A stretch of DNA of 64,000 bases from Methanobrevibacter sp. YE315. GTDB taxonomy: Archaea > Methanobacteriota > Methanobacteria > Methanobacteriales > Methanobacteriaceae. The stretch is from NCBI RefSeq assembly GCF_001548675.1, contig NZ_CP010834.1, forward strand, positions 646,001 to 710,000, given 5' to 3'. The position numbers and the translations under genes are program-made. Of the stretch, positions 52,625 to 61,100 are shown piece after piece. Numbering within the stretch: the stretch's first letter is position 1; each line of letters opens with the position of its first letter. Under the pieces are notes generated by a model. That model saw only the letters and a program-made list of their open reading frames with translations, had not been told where the DNA came from and made no database searches.

Positions 52625-53107
52625 TTGTCTTTTGAAGTCCAATTAAAAGATTTTTTAAATGATTTTGAAAAATTAATTGTTTTAGGCGTAGGAAATGAGC
52701 TCAAAAGCGATGATGGCGTTGGACCATTTATAATTAAAAAATTAATTGATGAAAACATTAAAAACGACAATCTGCTGTTCATTAATGCTGAAACGGTCCC
52801 TGAAAATTTCACAGGCAAAATCAGAAAGGAAAATCCGACCCATGTAATCATTGTTGATGCATGCCTGATGGGGTTAATGCCGGGTGAAATAAAGATCGTA
52901 AATAAAGATGATTTTGTAAACATTGGTATTTCAACTCATTCAATGTCTTTATCATATTTTGTTAAATATCTGGAAAAGGGCACTGATTTCAAAGTGATTT
53001 TCATTGGAATCGAACCGGAGACAATGGATTGGGGAGAAAAACCAACACGCAAGGTTGAAAAAACAGCTTATGAATTTATAGAAATTTTAAAGGAAATTAT
53101 ACTATGA
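52625..53107 (+). CDS. Hydrogenase maturation protease (HycI/FrhD type)
   Basis: A 160-residue endopeptidase that cuts the C-terminal tail of [NiFe]-hydrogenase large subunits after nickel insertion. The family motif GVGNELKSDDGVGPFIIKKL carries the first nickel-binding acid; VDACLMGLMPGEI and STHSMSLSYFVKYL supply others. It uses a TTG start with a strong AAGGTGGT site. It overlaps the ATP-grasp gene by four bases (ATGA). Confidence 0.9.
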   Translation: MSFEVQLKDFLNDFEKLIVLGVGNELKSDDGVGPFIIKKLIDENIKNDNLLFINAETVPENFTGKIRKENPTHVIIVDACLMGLMPGEIKIVNKDDFVNIGISTHSMSLSYFVKYLEKGTDFKVIFIGIEPETMDWGEKPTRKVEKTAYEFIEILKEIIL

Positions 53108-54198
53108 AAATTTTATTTATTGGGTCAAGATTATACGATGATATTGATTGGTATGTTAAAAGTAAAAACATAGAAAGTGTTTTAACAGAATCTAATGAGG
53201 AAGCCATTAATTTGGATTTGCCAGACCAAGTTTTTATTGTTCCTCGTGGAATGGACGGTCCAAAACAGGTGGCGTTAATGCAGAATGTTGATGCTATTGT
53301 CCCATTGATTGGAATCGACCCTCCATTGATTGATGTTGCTCACATGAAGGAAGAAGTTGAAAAAGAATACGATATTCCTGTTGTGGCTGCGGGAGTGCGT
53401 GCAGTCGAATTGACTTCTAACAAAATAAGAACAAAAGAGTTTTATCAAGAAATTGGTGTTGTCACTCCTGATTATCAAATATTGAACAGCCCTGATGAGC
53501 TGTCCTTGGATTTCCCTGTTGTTTTAAAGCAAGGTGAGGGTCAAGGAGGAAAAGACATCAAAATAGCTGAAGATATGGATGACGTGAAGGATTATTTTGA
53601 AGAATTTAATCAGGCATTATGCGAAGAATTCATTGAAGGATCTGAAATTTCCATAGAAGTTCTTGGATTCAATGGCGAATATGTCGCCCTGCCTCCAATT
53701 TATAAGGGTGAAACTACTTTGGAAGGAACACATCCTTTGAATAAGGTGAAAACAGGTCCTTGTATCGTTGAAGGATTGGACAATAATCTGGTTCAGCATA
53801 CTGCATATAAGGTTGCGAAAAATTTGGATTCAGACGGTATTTTTGAAATGGATTTCATGTATTCTGCAAAGAATGACCAGTTATATGCTATTGAGGTTAA
53901 CACCCGCCCTAACGGCACCCGATATCTGACTACTGCTACTTGCGGCATCAATTCATTATGTGAACTGGTTAATATGGCAATCGGAGAATTCAGCTTACCT
54001 AGCATTGCCGATAGATTGGAATATCATTATTCTACTGAAATTCCAATTGGCAATTATGAAGGTCCAGCTCCAAAACAACCGGTCAAGTCATTTGAGGCCA
54101 ATGATTTTGTGGTCCATGGTCCTGAAGGTTATCAAAGGATTACTGCAAGGGCAAACTCTAAAAATGAACTTGAAAATTTAATTGAAAAATTAGTATAA
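53104..54198 (+). CDS. ATP-grasp (carbamoyl-phosphate-synthase-like) enzyme of the pseudomurein cluster
   Basis: 364 residues with a CarB-like ATP-grasp core: TSNKIRTKEFYQEIGVVTP, VVLKQGEGQGGKDIKIAED (ATP-binding loop) and LYAIEVNTRPNGTRYLTT (metal-binding). It lacks the duplicated halves of true CarB. Genes like this sit beside MraY- and Mur-type genes in pseudomurein-making methanogens, where they are thought to help build the peptide. Direct neighbour of the MraY-like and Mur ligase genes here. Amide-bond formation is inferred from the fold and context. Confidence 0.85.
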   Translation: MKILFIGSRLYDDIDWYVKSKNIESVLTESNEEAINLDLPDQVFIVPRGMDGPKQVALMQNVDAIVPLIGIDPPLIDVAHMKEEVEKEYDIPVVAAGVRAVELTSNKIRTKEFYQEIGVVTPDYQILNSPDELSLDFPVVLKQGEGQGGKDIKIAEDMDDVKDYFEEFNQALCEEFIEGSEISIEVLGFNGEYVALPPIYKGETTLEGTHPLNKVKTGPCIVEGLDNNLVQHTAYKVAKNLDSDGIFEMDFMYSAKNDQLYAIEVNTRPNGTRYLTTATCGINSLCELVNMAIGEFSLPSIADRLEYHYSTEIPIGNYEGPAPKQPVKSFEANDFVVHGPEGYQRITARANSKNELENLIEKLV

Positions 54199-54282
54199 TC
54201 TGTGTTATAACTTATAATTAGAATTATATAGTATTACAAATAGATACTTTATTAGTATAAAATATTTATTTAGTGTGGTAAA

Positions 54283-55353
54283 ATGAATAATACAGATTTG
54301 TTAATTCTTTTTTCAATAACATTATGTGCTACTATATTTTTTACATGGTATGTTAAGAGAATATTGATTAAAGCAAGGATTGCTGATAATCCAATTGTTA
54401 GTGAACATAGACATAAAAGCGGCACTCCTACAATGGGGGGAATTGCATTTCTTTTTACAATTTCCTTATTGATTGCATTGTATTATCAAAATACTCCTAT
54501 CCTAATGGTATTATACATAATGCTTGCAGGAGGAATTGTAGGTTTAGTCGATGATTTAATTGGTTTGAAAGTTAAGGAAGTCCAAAAGATTGTTGTTAAT
54601 GTTTCTGATGAAGTAATTGTGCTTGGAAGATTGGATGTCCAACCTGGTGAAGAGGTACGTGTTGCTACACCAAAAGCAAAAGCCGAAGTCGATGATTTGC
54701 TCAAGGCAGGCAAAGTTGAAGTGATTGGTGAAGTGCCAATTAAAACAGAACCAGAAGAGCTTGAAAAGATTATTTGTCAAATTATTTTAGGATTATTCTT
54801 TGCATTGACAGGTGTTGTCACTTCAATTGGAGGTTTCCAATTAGGCATTTTTGCAATACCTGTTGTGATAATAGCTATTTTAGGTTGTATTAATTCAGTC
54901 AATCTTATTGATGGTATGGACGGTCTTGCAGCAGGAATTGTAGGATTGGCATCTGTTGCATGCTGTGTTTATGGTTATTTATTTGGCCCAATGACTATTA
55001 TTCCACCATTTTTAATCCTTGCAGGAATCTGTTTTGGATTTTTAGTATTTAATTCCTATCCCGCTTCAATATTTATGGGGGATACAGGATCATTTGTATT
55101 AGGTACAGGTTTTGCAGCAGCGGTTTTGGTATGTGACATTCCATACTTCGGTGTTCTTGCATTGGGTGTACCTATTGTTTCAGTCATCGTCAGTTTACTT
55201 CACAGAGCACATATTATCAAATTGCCAGTTGAACCTTTACACCACACTTTAAATCATTACGGCATGTCTGAAACAAAAATAGTATTTAGCTATTGGGGCA
55301 TTACTATATTATTATGCGTTATAGGTATTATTGCAAAAATGTACATATTTTAA
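54283..55353 (+). CDS. MraY-like phospho-sugar-peptide transferase (pseudomurein, pMraY)
   Basis: Transfers a nucleotide-linked precursor to the lipid carrier undecaprenyl or dolichyl phosphate. The 356 residues have MraY motifs: HKSGTPTMGG (44-53), VDD (89-91), NLIDGMDG (207-214), GDTGS (266-270) and LHHTLNHYG (319-327). Unusual is a soluble block at about 97-160 between the VDD loop and the next helix. GTGGTAAA precedes the ATG. The context of a Mur ligase and ATP-grasp gene points to pseudomurein, which only Methanobacteriales and Methanopyrus make. Confidence 0.92.
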   Translation: MNNTDLLILFSITLCATIFFTWYVKRILIKARIADNPIVSEHRHKSGTPTMGGIAFLFTISLLIALYYQNTPILMVLYIMLAGGIVGLVDDLIGLKVKEVQKIVVNVSDEVIVLGRLDVQPGEEVRVATPKAKAEVDDLLKAGKVEVIGEVPIKTEPEELEKIICQIILGLFFALTGVVTSIGGFQLGIFAIPVVIIAILGCINSVNLIDGMDGLAAGIVGLASVACCVYGYLFGPMTIIPPFLILAGICFGFLVFNSYPASIFMGDTGSFVLGTGFAAAVLVCDIPYFGVLALGVPIVSVIVSLLHRAHIIKLPVEPLHHTLNHYGMSETKIVFSYWGITILLCVIGIIAKMYIF

Positions 55354-55371
55354 TTTCTTTTAGGTGATACA

Positions 55372-56802
55372 ATGGATATTTATGATTTGGTTGATGCTAT
55401 CAATGGAGAACTTATTGGTAATGTAGATTTCTTTTCCATTGATGGATTTACAGGTAAATTTACTTTTTTAAATGATTCCCACACGGGAGATATTGTTATA
55501 AGACATTGGATTAATGCTGATGGAGTGGAAATTGCTTTCAATAAAAATATTGCATGCCTAATTACCCAAACACCAAAGGATGGTGCAATTGAGATGGCTA
55601 AAAAGCTGAGTTTTCCATTAATCATTACAGATAATATAGAGCTTGCTAATGCATATGCATTATCACATACAATAAAGAAGTTCTCTCCAGATTCCACCAA
55701 TGTTGTAGTTACAGGAACTAACGGAAAATCAACAACTTCACATTTAATTTATCATATTTTAAATAATGCTGGTCATCGTGTTCTTACCAATACGGACAGC
55801 GAGTCAGAATTCAATACCTTAATTGATCCTATGGTGTCCAAGCTGATTTCTGATGAAGTTACCGAAAATGGGGATTTGGATTATCTTGTTATTGAGGTGT
55901 CTGAAGTTCAAGGATGGCTTGGAAATTTAATGGAAAATCATGCCGCATTAATGAGCGAAGCCGTAAATCCAAAAGTGGGTGTTATAACAAACATAGCTAT
56001 GGATCATATCGGTCTTGTAAACTCTATTGATGAAGTGTTCGATGAAATAAAAGCCGTTCCGGATGCTATTGGTGATGGAATTTGCGTTTTAAATCATGAT
56101 GATGAACTTGTAATGAAGTTAAGTGCAAAAAACCCGTTTTACATTTCAATGAATGAATTAAGCGAGGATAATGCCGTTTACTTTAATGAAGACAAGGTTA
56201 TTTATGGAAATGAAATCATTTTAACAATCGATGATTTGCCGTTTAAAGGAAATCATTTTATTCAAAATATACTTTCCGCTGTAGCGGCTTGCATATCATT
56301 GGGAATAGATATGGATGACATTGTTGAAGGAGTCAAATCATATAAACCTTTGAATAGACGTTTCGCCAAGTTAAATGACGAACCTCTGATTTTCGATGAT
56401 TTTGCCCATAATCCTGATGGAATCAAATCAACAATTTCCGAAACAATCAAATTACTAAAGCCAAATCAGAAATTGCATTTGGTATGTGCCATCAGAGGTT
56501 CAAGGGGAGTGGAAATCAATAAGCTAAACGTTGAAGCGATTGTTGAGTCAATGAATGATAATATCGAGTTAAGCTTATCCTCAAGTAATGATGTGGTCAA
56601 TGATTTGAATTATGTTGAAGATGAAGAAAGGAAAGTGTTTTTCGATGTTTTGAATGAAAACAATATTGAATATACTCATTATGACAATCTGAAAGACTGT
56701 TTAAGTGAGGTCTATAAAAAATCACAAAATGGAGACATTATCCTGTTAATTGGTGCTCAAGGAATGGACCCTGCAGAGTCACTTTTAAAAGACATAATAT
56801 AA
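55372..56802 (+). CDS. Mur ligase family protein (pseudomurein peptide ligase)
   Basis: 476 residues. ATP-binding GTNGKST (115-121), central NIAMDHIGLVNS, and a C-terminal domain with FDDFAHNPDGIKSTI and LVCAIRGSRG, as in MurC-MurF and folyl-polyglutamate synthetases. In the thermophilic relatives this gene is the one studied as pMurE (Mth734 by memory), a pseudomurein peptide ligase adding amino acids to a UDP-linked acceptor. GGTGAT site; immediate neighbour of pMraY. Which residue it adds is not decided by sequence. Confidence 0.9.
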   Translation: MDIYDLVDAINGELIGNVDFFSIDGFTGKFTFLNDSHTGDIVIRHWINADGVEIAFNKNIACLITQTPKDGAIEMAKKLSFPLIITDNIELANAYALSHTIKKFSPDSTNVVVTGTNGKSTTSHLIYHILNNAGHRVLTNTDSESEFNTLIDPMVSKLISDEVTENGDLDYLVIEVSEVQGWLGNLMENHAALMSEAVNPKVGVITNIAMDHIGLVNSIDEVFDEIKAVPDAIGDGICVLNHDDELVMKLSAKNPFYISMNELSEDNAVYFNEDKVIYGNEIILTIDDLPFKGNHFIQNILSAVAACISLGIDMDDIVEGVKSYKPLNRRFAKLNDEPLIFDDFAHNPDGIKSTISETIKLLKPNQKLHLVCAIRGSRGVEINKLNVEAIVESMNDNIELSLSSSNDVVNDLNYVEDEERKVFFDVLNENNIEYTHYDNLKDCLSEVYKKSQNGDIILLIGAQGMDPAESLLKDII

Positions 56803-56883
56803 ATTTAAATATAATATTAATTTAATATAATAAATGTATAATTTATTCTTTTTTTGAGAATATTGATACAAGAGGATTAAAAC

Positions 56884-57339
56884 ATGTTTATAAAGATTAG
56901 AAGAGACACATTAATAATTTTATTATTAGCGTTTATTTTGATTCTTTGTGGCCGTTTAATTACCTATGTTGCATTTGCAGCAACTGATGATGTAAATGAT
57001 GGTATTCCTATTTCAGGAATTATTGTTAAAGGTAATGATATTGTCCCTGTTGAAACAATCAGAGCAAATGTTATGCAAGCAGGTTTTAGGGATGGTAGTG
57101 TAATTTATGGAGATATTTTAAAAACTTCTAAACGAGAAGTTTCGCTGATGGATGCAATTCAGACGGCTCAAGAATTTGCAACACGGTCAACGGTGCCAGG
57201 TACATCTGTTGAACCGATTACCGCAGCCGATGTTCAAGTAGATAAGAACACAGGTGTGGTTACTGTAACCGTTATTGAAGACTTTTCTTCAGTCGAATTG
57301 GAGAATAATACACGGGGAAGTGGAAGTTATGAAGATTAA
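56884..57339 (+). CDS. Membrane-anchored protein with POTRA-like segment
   Basis: 151 residues: one N-terminal helix (about 7-33) as signal-anchor, then an outside domain beginning GIPISGIIVKGNDIVPVETI, which reads like a POTRA-type beta-alpha unit, followed by ADVQVDKNTGVVTVTVIED. This resembles FtsQ/outer-membrane POTRA repeats but archaea have no outer membrane, so I call it POTRA-like only. AGAGGAT before the ATG. It overlaps the next gene by 11 bases, and both lie in the pseudomurein region. Function unknown. Confidence 0.6.
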   Translation: MFIKIRRDTLIILLLAFILILCGRLITYVAFAATDDVNDGIPISGIIVKGNDIVPVETIRANVMQAGFRDGSVIYGDILKTSKREVSLMDAIQTAQEFATRSTVPGTSVEPITAADVQVDKNTGVVTVTVIEDFSSVELENNTRGSGSYED

Positions 57340-58591
57340 TTTTAAAATTCCACTGATCTTTTTTGTAATCTTATTATTGACAATGAGCAGCGTGGCAGCT
57401 ACTTGTAACATTGTTGTTATTACAGACCCATCTGGAAATGACCCAAATGGTGCTGCTGCCGGAAGTATGTCCTTTGCAGACAATATGTTCCAGTCAACTT
57501 TCTTGCTTTCAAGGAATAATCATTTCACCGTTCTTTCAGGGGGTACCGGTAGTTCAGATACCCGGCTGGATTCTATTGTTGATGCTGTTGCCAGCCTTGA
57601 AAACAATCAATCCGCAGCATCTGCCGCTTCATTGGCTGCTAATTATAAAGGTGCTCGTATTATGGTCGGAGGACCTACCATCGGTGCAGCAGTAGGTGGA
57701 TCATTTAATGCTTATGTAATCACTGTTGATGATGCAAGTAATGAGATTAAGGTTACTCCATACAACAGCGGTGTCGCTACTTTAGAGCCTGGACAAAAAG
57801 GAGCTATTATTCACTTGAGGAATACTAACGGAAATCCTTTGTATGGTACTGCAGACTCTGTGAGAAAAGAAACCGCAATGAATATTGGAAAAATGATTAG
57901 GGATGGTTATCCTGCAACCACTATTGTTTCAGAAGCTATGGGCGAAGTAGCTAAAGACGCCGGTGAAAAATATGGTGGGGGTGGTGTAAACCTCGTATCC
58001 GGCATATCTACCACAGATATGTTTACTCCTAAGGAAATGAATTCATCAGGTTATCCGATGGATGAAGAATATTCTAAAAACTGTGAGGAGTGCGGATGGG
58101 CGTTAGGTTATCCTGCCGCAGAGGTTTACGATAAATGTCCTGTTTGCGGCGGAGATATCAAAACAGTCTATGCATATGAGGCTTTAGGCAATGCTTTGAC
58201 TGTCAGTTCAAATGCAGTTAGTGTTTCAGTCTATGGAAGTGACAGGCCAGGTCTGGAAGCTACTACAAAAGAAATTGTTGAAGCATCTGTTGCAAAGAAC
58301 GGATATGATGCATCTGCAATTGCAGGTTCAATTAATAGAGGTATTAATAATGGGCTTTTAATGGGTGTCGATCACGTCGAACCTAAGGATATTAATGTAA
58401 AACAAGGTTCTAAAGCTGTTGGTGTTTATTACAATGCACTTCCTGGTGATAGGTCTTCTCCTTCATGGGATTTACCTATTAATGGAAATATCTTAACTAT
58501 CTTAGGAAGTATACAGACAGTTGTAGGTATTATTTTACTTTTATTAGTAGTATTTAGAAGCAGATTATTAAAATCCTTCCAAGAAAGGTGA
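57329..58591 (+). CDS. Exported protein with internal zinc-ribbon motif and C-terminal membrane anchor
   Basis: 420 residues with an N-terminal signal peptide (KINFKIPLIFFVILLLTMSS), a long Ala/Gly/Ser-rich body, and a C-terminal helix (about 395-412) with a basic tail, so the body should face outside. Cys252/255 and Cys270/273 (CEECG, CPVCGG) form a rubredoxin-like zinc knuckle, odd for an exposed protein. Start ATG 57329 overlaps the previous gene. I cannot assign a family; the pseudomurein cluster position suggests an envelope role. Confidence 0.65.
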   Translation: MKINFKIPLIFFVILLLTMSSVAATCNIVVITDPSGNDPNGAAAGSMSFADNMFQSTFLLSRNNHFTVLSGGTGSSDTRLDSIVDAVASLENNQSAASAASLAANYKGARIMVGGPTIGAAVGGSFNAYVITVDDASNEIKVTPYNSGVATLEPGQKGAIIHLRNTNGNPLYGTADSVRKETAMNIGKMIRDGYPATTIVSEAMGEVAKDAGEKYGGGGVNLVSGISTTDMFTPKEMNSSGYPMDEEYSKNCEECGWALGYPAAEVYDKCPVCGGDIKTVYAYEALGNALTVSSNAVSVSVYGSDRPGLEATTKEIVEASVAKNGYDASAIAGSINRGINNGLLMGVDHVEPKDINVKQGSKAVGVYYNALPGDRSSPSWDLPINGNILTILGSIQTVVGIILLLLVVFRSRLLKSFQER

Positions 58592-58614
58592 TTTTCCACC
58601 TTTTATCTTTTTTT
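58584..58614 (+). terminator. Intrinsic-type terminator
   Basis: AAAGGTG (58584-58590) pairs with CACCTTT (58597-58603), followed by ATC and a T-run. It closes the exported-protein gene, whose stop lies in the loop/stem boundary. Confidence 0.7.
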
Positions 58615-58625
58615 AGGAGGTTATT

Positions 58626-59057
58626 ATGGCATTAATATTAGTTAGGGGTGAAAACAATTCTAAATTGCTCAATGCAATTTCCGATATGGAAAAACACGCT
58701 AATTTAAATTTGGTTTCAAAACCTCGTGAGATTGACCCTGATTTTGCTGATTCACTGGTTGAAGGCATCTTAAATTCAAAACTTAGAACAAAATCCGCTG
58801 TTGCCACAGCGTTTTTTGTAAAAGAAGATACTACATTAAGCATTATGCAGATTAAAAAGATTCATCCTCCGGCACATGTTGTTGTTGTCAGTGATGAATA
58901 TGAAGGATATTCAAAATTAGAAGAGTTATTAGACTCTGCTCCTATGTTTCAAGGATATAATTCAATTAAAGCAAAAAATGAGGGCATGATTGACTATAAA
59001 ATCAATGTTAAGGTTAGGAACGTTAAAAATGATAAGTTGAATAGCTATCGTAAATAG
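58626..59057 (+). CDS. DUF356-like conserved methanogen protein
   Basis: 143 residues beginning MALILVRGENNSKLLNAISD, with KIHPPAHVVVVSDEYEGY in the middle; this matches my memory of the methanogen-only DUF356 family. Soluble, no known activity. AGGAGGT gives a strong ribosome binding site. It shares a hairpin terminator with aMBF1 opposite. Confidence 0.7.
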   Translation: MALILVRGENNSKLLNAISDMEKHANLNLVSKPREIDPDFADSLVEGILNSKLRTKSAVATAFFVKEDTTLSIMQIKKIHPPAHVVVVSDEYEGYSKLEELLDSAPMFQGYNSIKAKNEGMIDYKINVKVRNVKNDKLNSYRK

Positions 59058-59068
59058 CTATTTCCTTT
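59040..59068. terminator. Bidirectional hairpin terminator
   Basis: AATAGCTAT (59040-59048) pairs perfectly with ATAGCTATT (59054-59062) across a five-base loop. It contains the stop codons of both the DUF356-like gene (59055-59057) and aMBF1 (59058-59060). Confidence 0.65.
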
Positions 59069-59549
59069 TAATTTTCATTACATTTCCTAATGTGCGTTCA
59101 CCAGATGAATTGCTGATAAACTGATTCAAATCAATGTTATCTGTTTTTTCTAGAAGTTTTATGTTCAAAGCTTTTTCTAATTTTTTTGTAAGTTTTGTAT
59201 CTGGTGTCATTTTTCCGGTTTCAATTCTTGTAATGACTGAAACCCTTTCGTTGATCTTTCTGCCCAAATCTTCACGAGACCAATTTTTGGATTCCCTTGC
59301 CTTTCTGACTTCATGTTCGAAATCCTCAATCAGCTCTTCTGTTGGTTCATCATTTCTTGAATAATTTCTGTTTCTTGTTGTTGAAGGTCTTTTTGATTTG
59401 GATTGCTGTCTGAATTTTGGTTTAGGAGGTGCTTTTTGGATTGTTCCAAGTTTAGAGCACTCTTTACAAACAACCATGACAGATCCTTCGATTTTAGCTC
59501 TTATTGGATTATTTTCGGGTACTGGTTTACCACAAATTTCACATTCCAT
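59058..59549 (-). CDS. Archaeal multiprotein bridging factor aMBF1
   Basis: 163 residues from ATG 59549. A zinc ribbon (C3, C6, C28, C31) is followed by a disordered basic linker and a helix-turn-helix (SREDLGRKINERVSVITRIE then TGKMTPDTKLTKKLEKALNI). Known members associate with ribosomes or TBP. An in-frame TTG at 59567 is possible but less likely. It is divergent from pan. Confidence 0.92.
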   Translation of the reverse strand: MECEICGKPVPENNPIRAKIEGSVMVVCKECSKLGTIQKAPPKPKFRQQSKSKRPSTTRNRNYSRNDEPTEELIEDFEHEVRKARESKNWSREDLGRKINERVSVITRIETGKMTPDTKLTKKLEKALNIKLLEKTDNIDLNQFISNSSGERTLGNVMKIKRK

Positions 59550-59711
59550 TTTTATCAGTTTCCCCAATTATTTCTATTTAATTATATGTCGATTCACTTA
59601 TTAATATTTGTTAGTAAGATTTAAAATGAATACCTTTAAATACTTTAAAGTTACAAATTGTTATTAAACTAACATAGTTTTATAAATTTATGCTAACTGG
59701 AGATGATTCAC

Positions 59712-60968
59712 ATGGATGATTTTAATGATTTGGAAAATTCTTCTAAAGAACAATTAATCGAAAAAGTAGAATCATTACAAGATGAGATTGATATATTGAG
59801 AGAAGAAAAATCCAAAGCTAAAAGTAACTTAATGTGGAAAGTTAGGAAATTAGAAAAGGATAAAGTCTTAATTGAAAATGAAAAAATCAGACTTGAAAGA
59901 GAAACCAAATCTTTACGTTCTGAAGTAGACAGATTTAGGTCTCCACCTTTAGTGTTAGCTACTATTACTGAAGTTTTAGATGATAATAGAATGACTGTTA
60001 AAAGTAGTACAGGACCTAGTTTTCTTGTTAATTACTCAAAATTCTTAGATGAAAAATTATTAGTGCCTGGTTCAAGGGTTGCATTAAATCAACAGACCTT
60101 CGGTATTGTTGAAGTGTTGCCGTCAGAAAAAGATGCGAATGTTTCAGGAATGGAAATTGAAACAAAACCAGACATTACATATGACCAAATCGGTGGTTTG
60201 GAAGAGCAAATCCTAGAAGTTAAGGAAACTGTCGAATTGCCTTTGACTGAACCTGAACTGTTTGAAAAAGTAGGTATTGAACCGCCTAAGGGAATATTGT
60301 TATATGGTCCGCCGGGAACAGGTAAGACTTTGCTTGCAAAGGCTGTAGCAAATGAAACCAATGCCACATTCATAAAGATTGTAGCATCCGAATTTGTCAA
60401 GAAATACATAGGTGAAGGGGCAAGGCTTGTTCGTGAAGTGTTTGAGCTCGCCAAGGAAAAAGCTCCATCCATCATATTCATTGACGAACTTGATGCAGTC
60501 GCCGCAAAAAGACTTAAAAGTTCCACCAGTGGGGACAGGGAAGTTCAAAGGACTTTAATGCAATTACTCGCAGAGTTAGACGGATTCGAATCAAGAGGAG
60601 ATATTGGAATTATTGGTGCAACCAATAGACCTGATATCTTGGATCCTGCATTATTGCGTCCGGGACGTTTTGACAGATTCATTGAAGTTCCGCTCCCGAA
60701 TGTTGACGGCAGACGTGAAATCCTCAAAATCCACACCAAAAACATGTCATTGGATGATGAGGCGGACATTGATTTGCTTGCTGATTTGACTGATGAACTG
60801 TCCGGTGCAGACTTGAAGGCGGTATGTACAGAAGCAGGTATGTTTGCAATTCGTGAAAAACGTGATAAGATTACAGTGGCAGACTTTATGGATGCTATTG
60901 AAAAAGTCATGAGCAAAACCAAAGAAGACGAATTGTTCAAGACAGAAGCGGGCGTAATGTTCGGTTAA
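59712..60968 (+). CDS. pan: Proteasome-activating nucleotidase PAN
   Basis: A 418-residue AAA+ unfoldase that feeds the 20S proteasome. N-terminal coiled coil (about 5-75), OB domain (about 80-140), Walker A GPPGTGKT, Walker [11 protein letters not shown] and sensor/Arg-finger region [17 protein letters not shown]. The C-terminal three residues are M-F-G, a hydrophobic-aromatic-x ending with Phe instead of the Tyr of the usual HbYX docking motif. ATG 59712 is chosen since GGAG lies nine bases upstream; ATG 59703 lies within that region. Confidence 0.95.
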   Translation: MDDFNDLENSSKEQLIEKVESLQDEIDILREEKSKAKSNLMWKVRKLEKDKVLIENEKIRLERETKSLRSEVDRFRSPPLVLATITEVLDDNRMTVKSSTGPSFLVNYSKFLDEKLLVPGSRVALNQQTFGIVEVLPSEKDANVSGMEIETKPDITYDQIGGLEEQILEVKETVELPLTEPELFEKVGIEPPKGILLYGPPGTGKTLLAKAVANETNATFIKIVASEFVKKYIGEGARLVREVFELAKEKAPSIIFIDELDAVAAKRLKSSTSGDREVQRTLMQLLAELDGFESRGDIGIIGATNRPDILDPALLRPGRFDRFIEVPLPNVDGRREILKIHTKNMSLDDEADIDLLADLTDELSGADLKAVCTEAGMFAIREKRDKITVADFMDAIEKVMSKTKEDELFKTEAGVMFG

Positions 60969-60979
60969 TGTTAATATAA

Positions 60980-61047
60980 AAATAAGCCAATGATGAACCC
61001 TATGAGCTCTGATACGTGATGAATGATGGGCGAGCTGAGGCTTATTT
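60980..61047 (+). ncRNA. C/D box guide sRNA
   Basis: All elements of an archaeal C/D box sRNA are in order: 9-bp terminal stem AAATAAGCC (60980-60988)/GGCTTATTT (61039-61047), box C ATGATGA (60990-60996), box D-prime CTGA (61009-61012), box C-prime GTGATGA (61016-61022) and box D CTGA (61035-61038). The two 12-base guide segments, 60997-61008 and 61023-61034, fit the strict archaeal spacing. It lies 12 bases after the pan stop and before a T-run, so it may be cut from the pan transcript or have its own promoter. It directs 2-prime-O-methylation through L7Ae, Nop5 and fibrillarin. Confidence 0.92.
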
Positions 61048-61100
61048 ATTAATCTTTTTTTGTAAAACTTTATTTAAAAGTAAAATCTAATACTATAATT

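Noticed and set aside
56884..57339. FtsQ or BamA-like POTRA protein
   Set aside because: The similarity is limited to one beta-alpha pattern after the anchor and the organism has no outer membrane. It is described as POTRA-like only.
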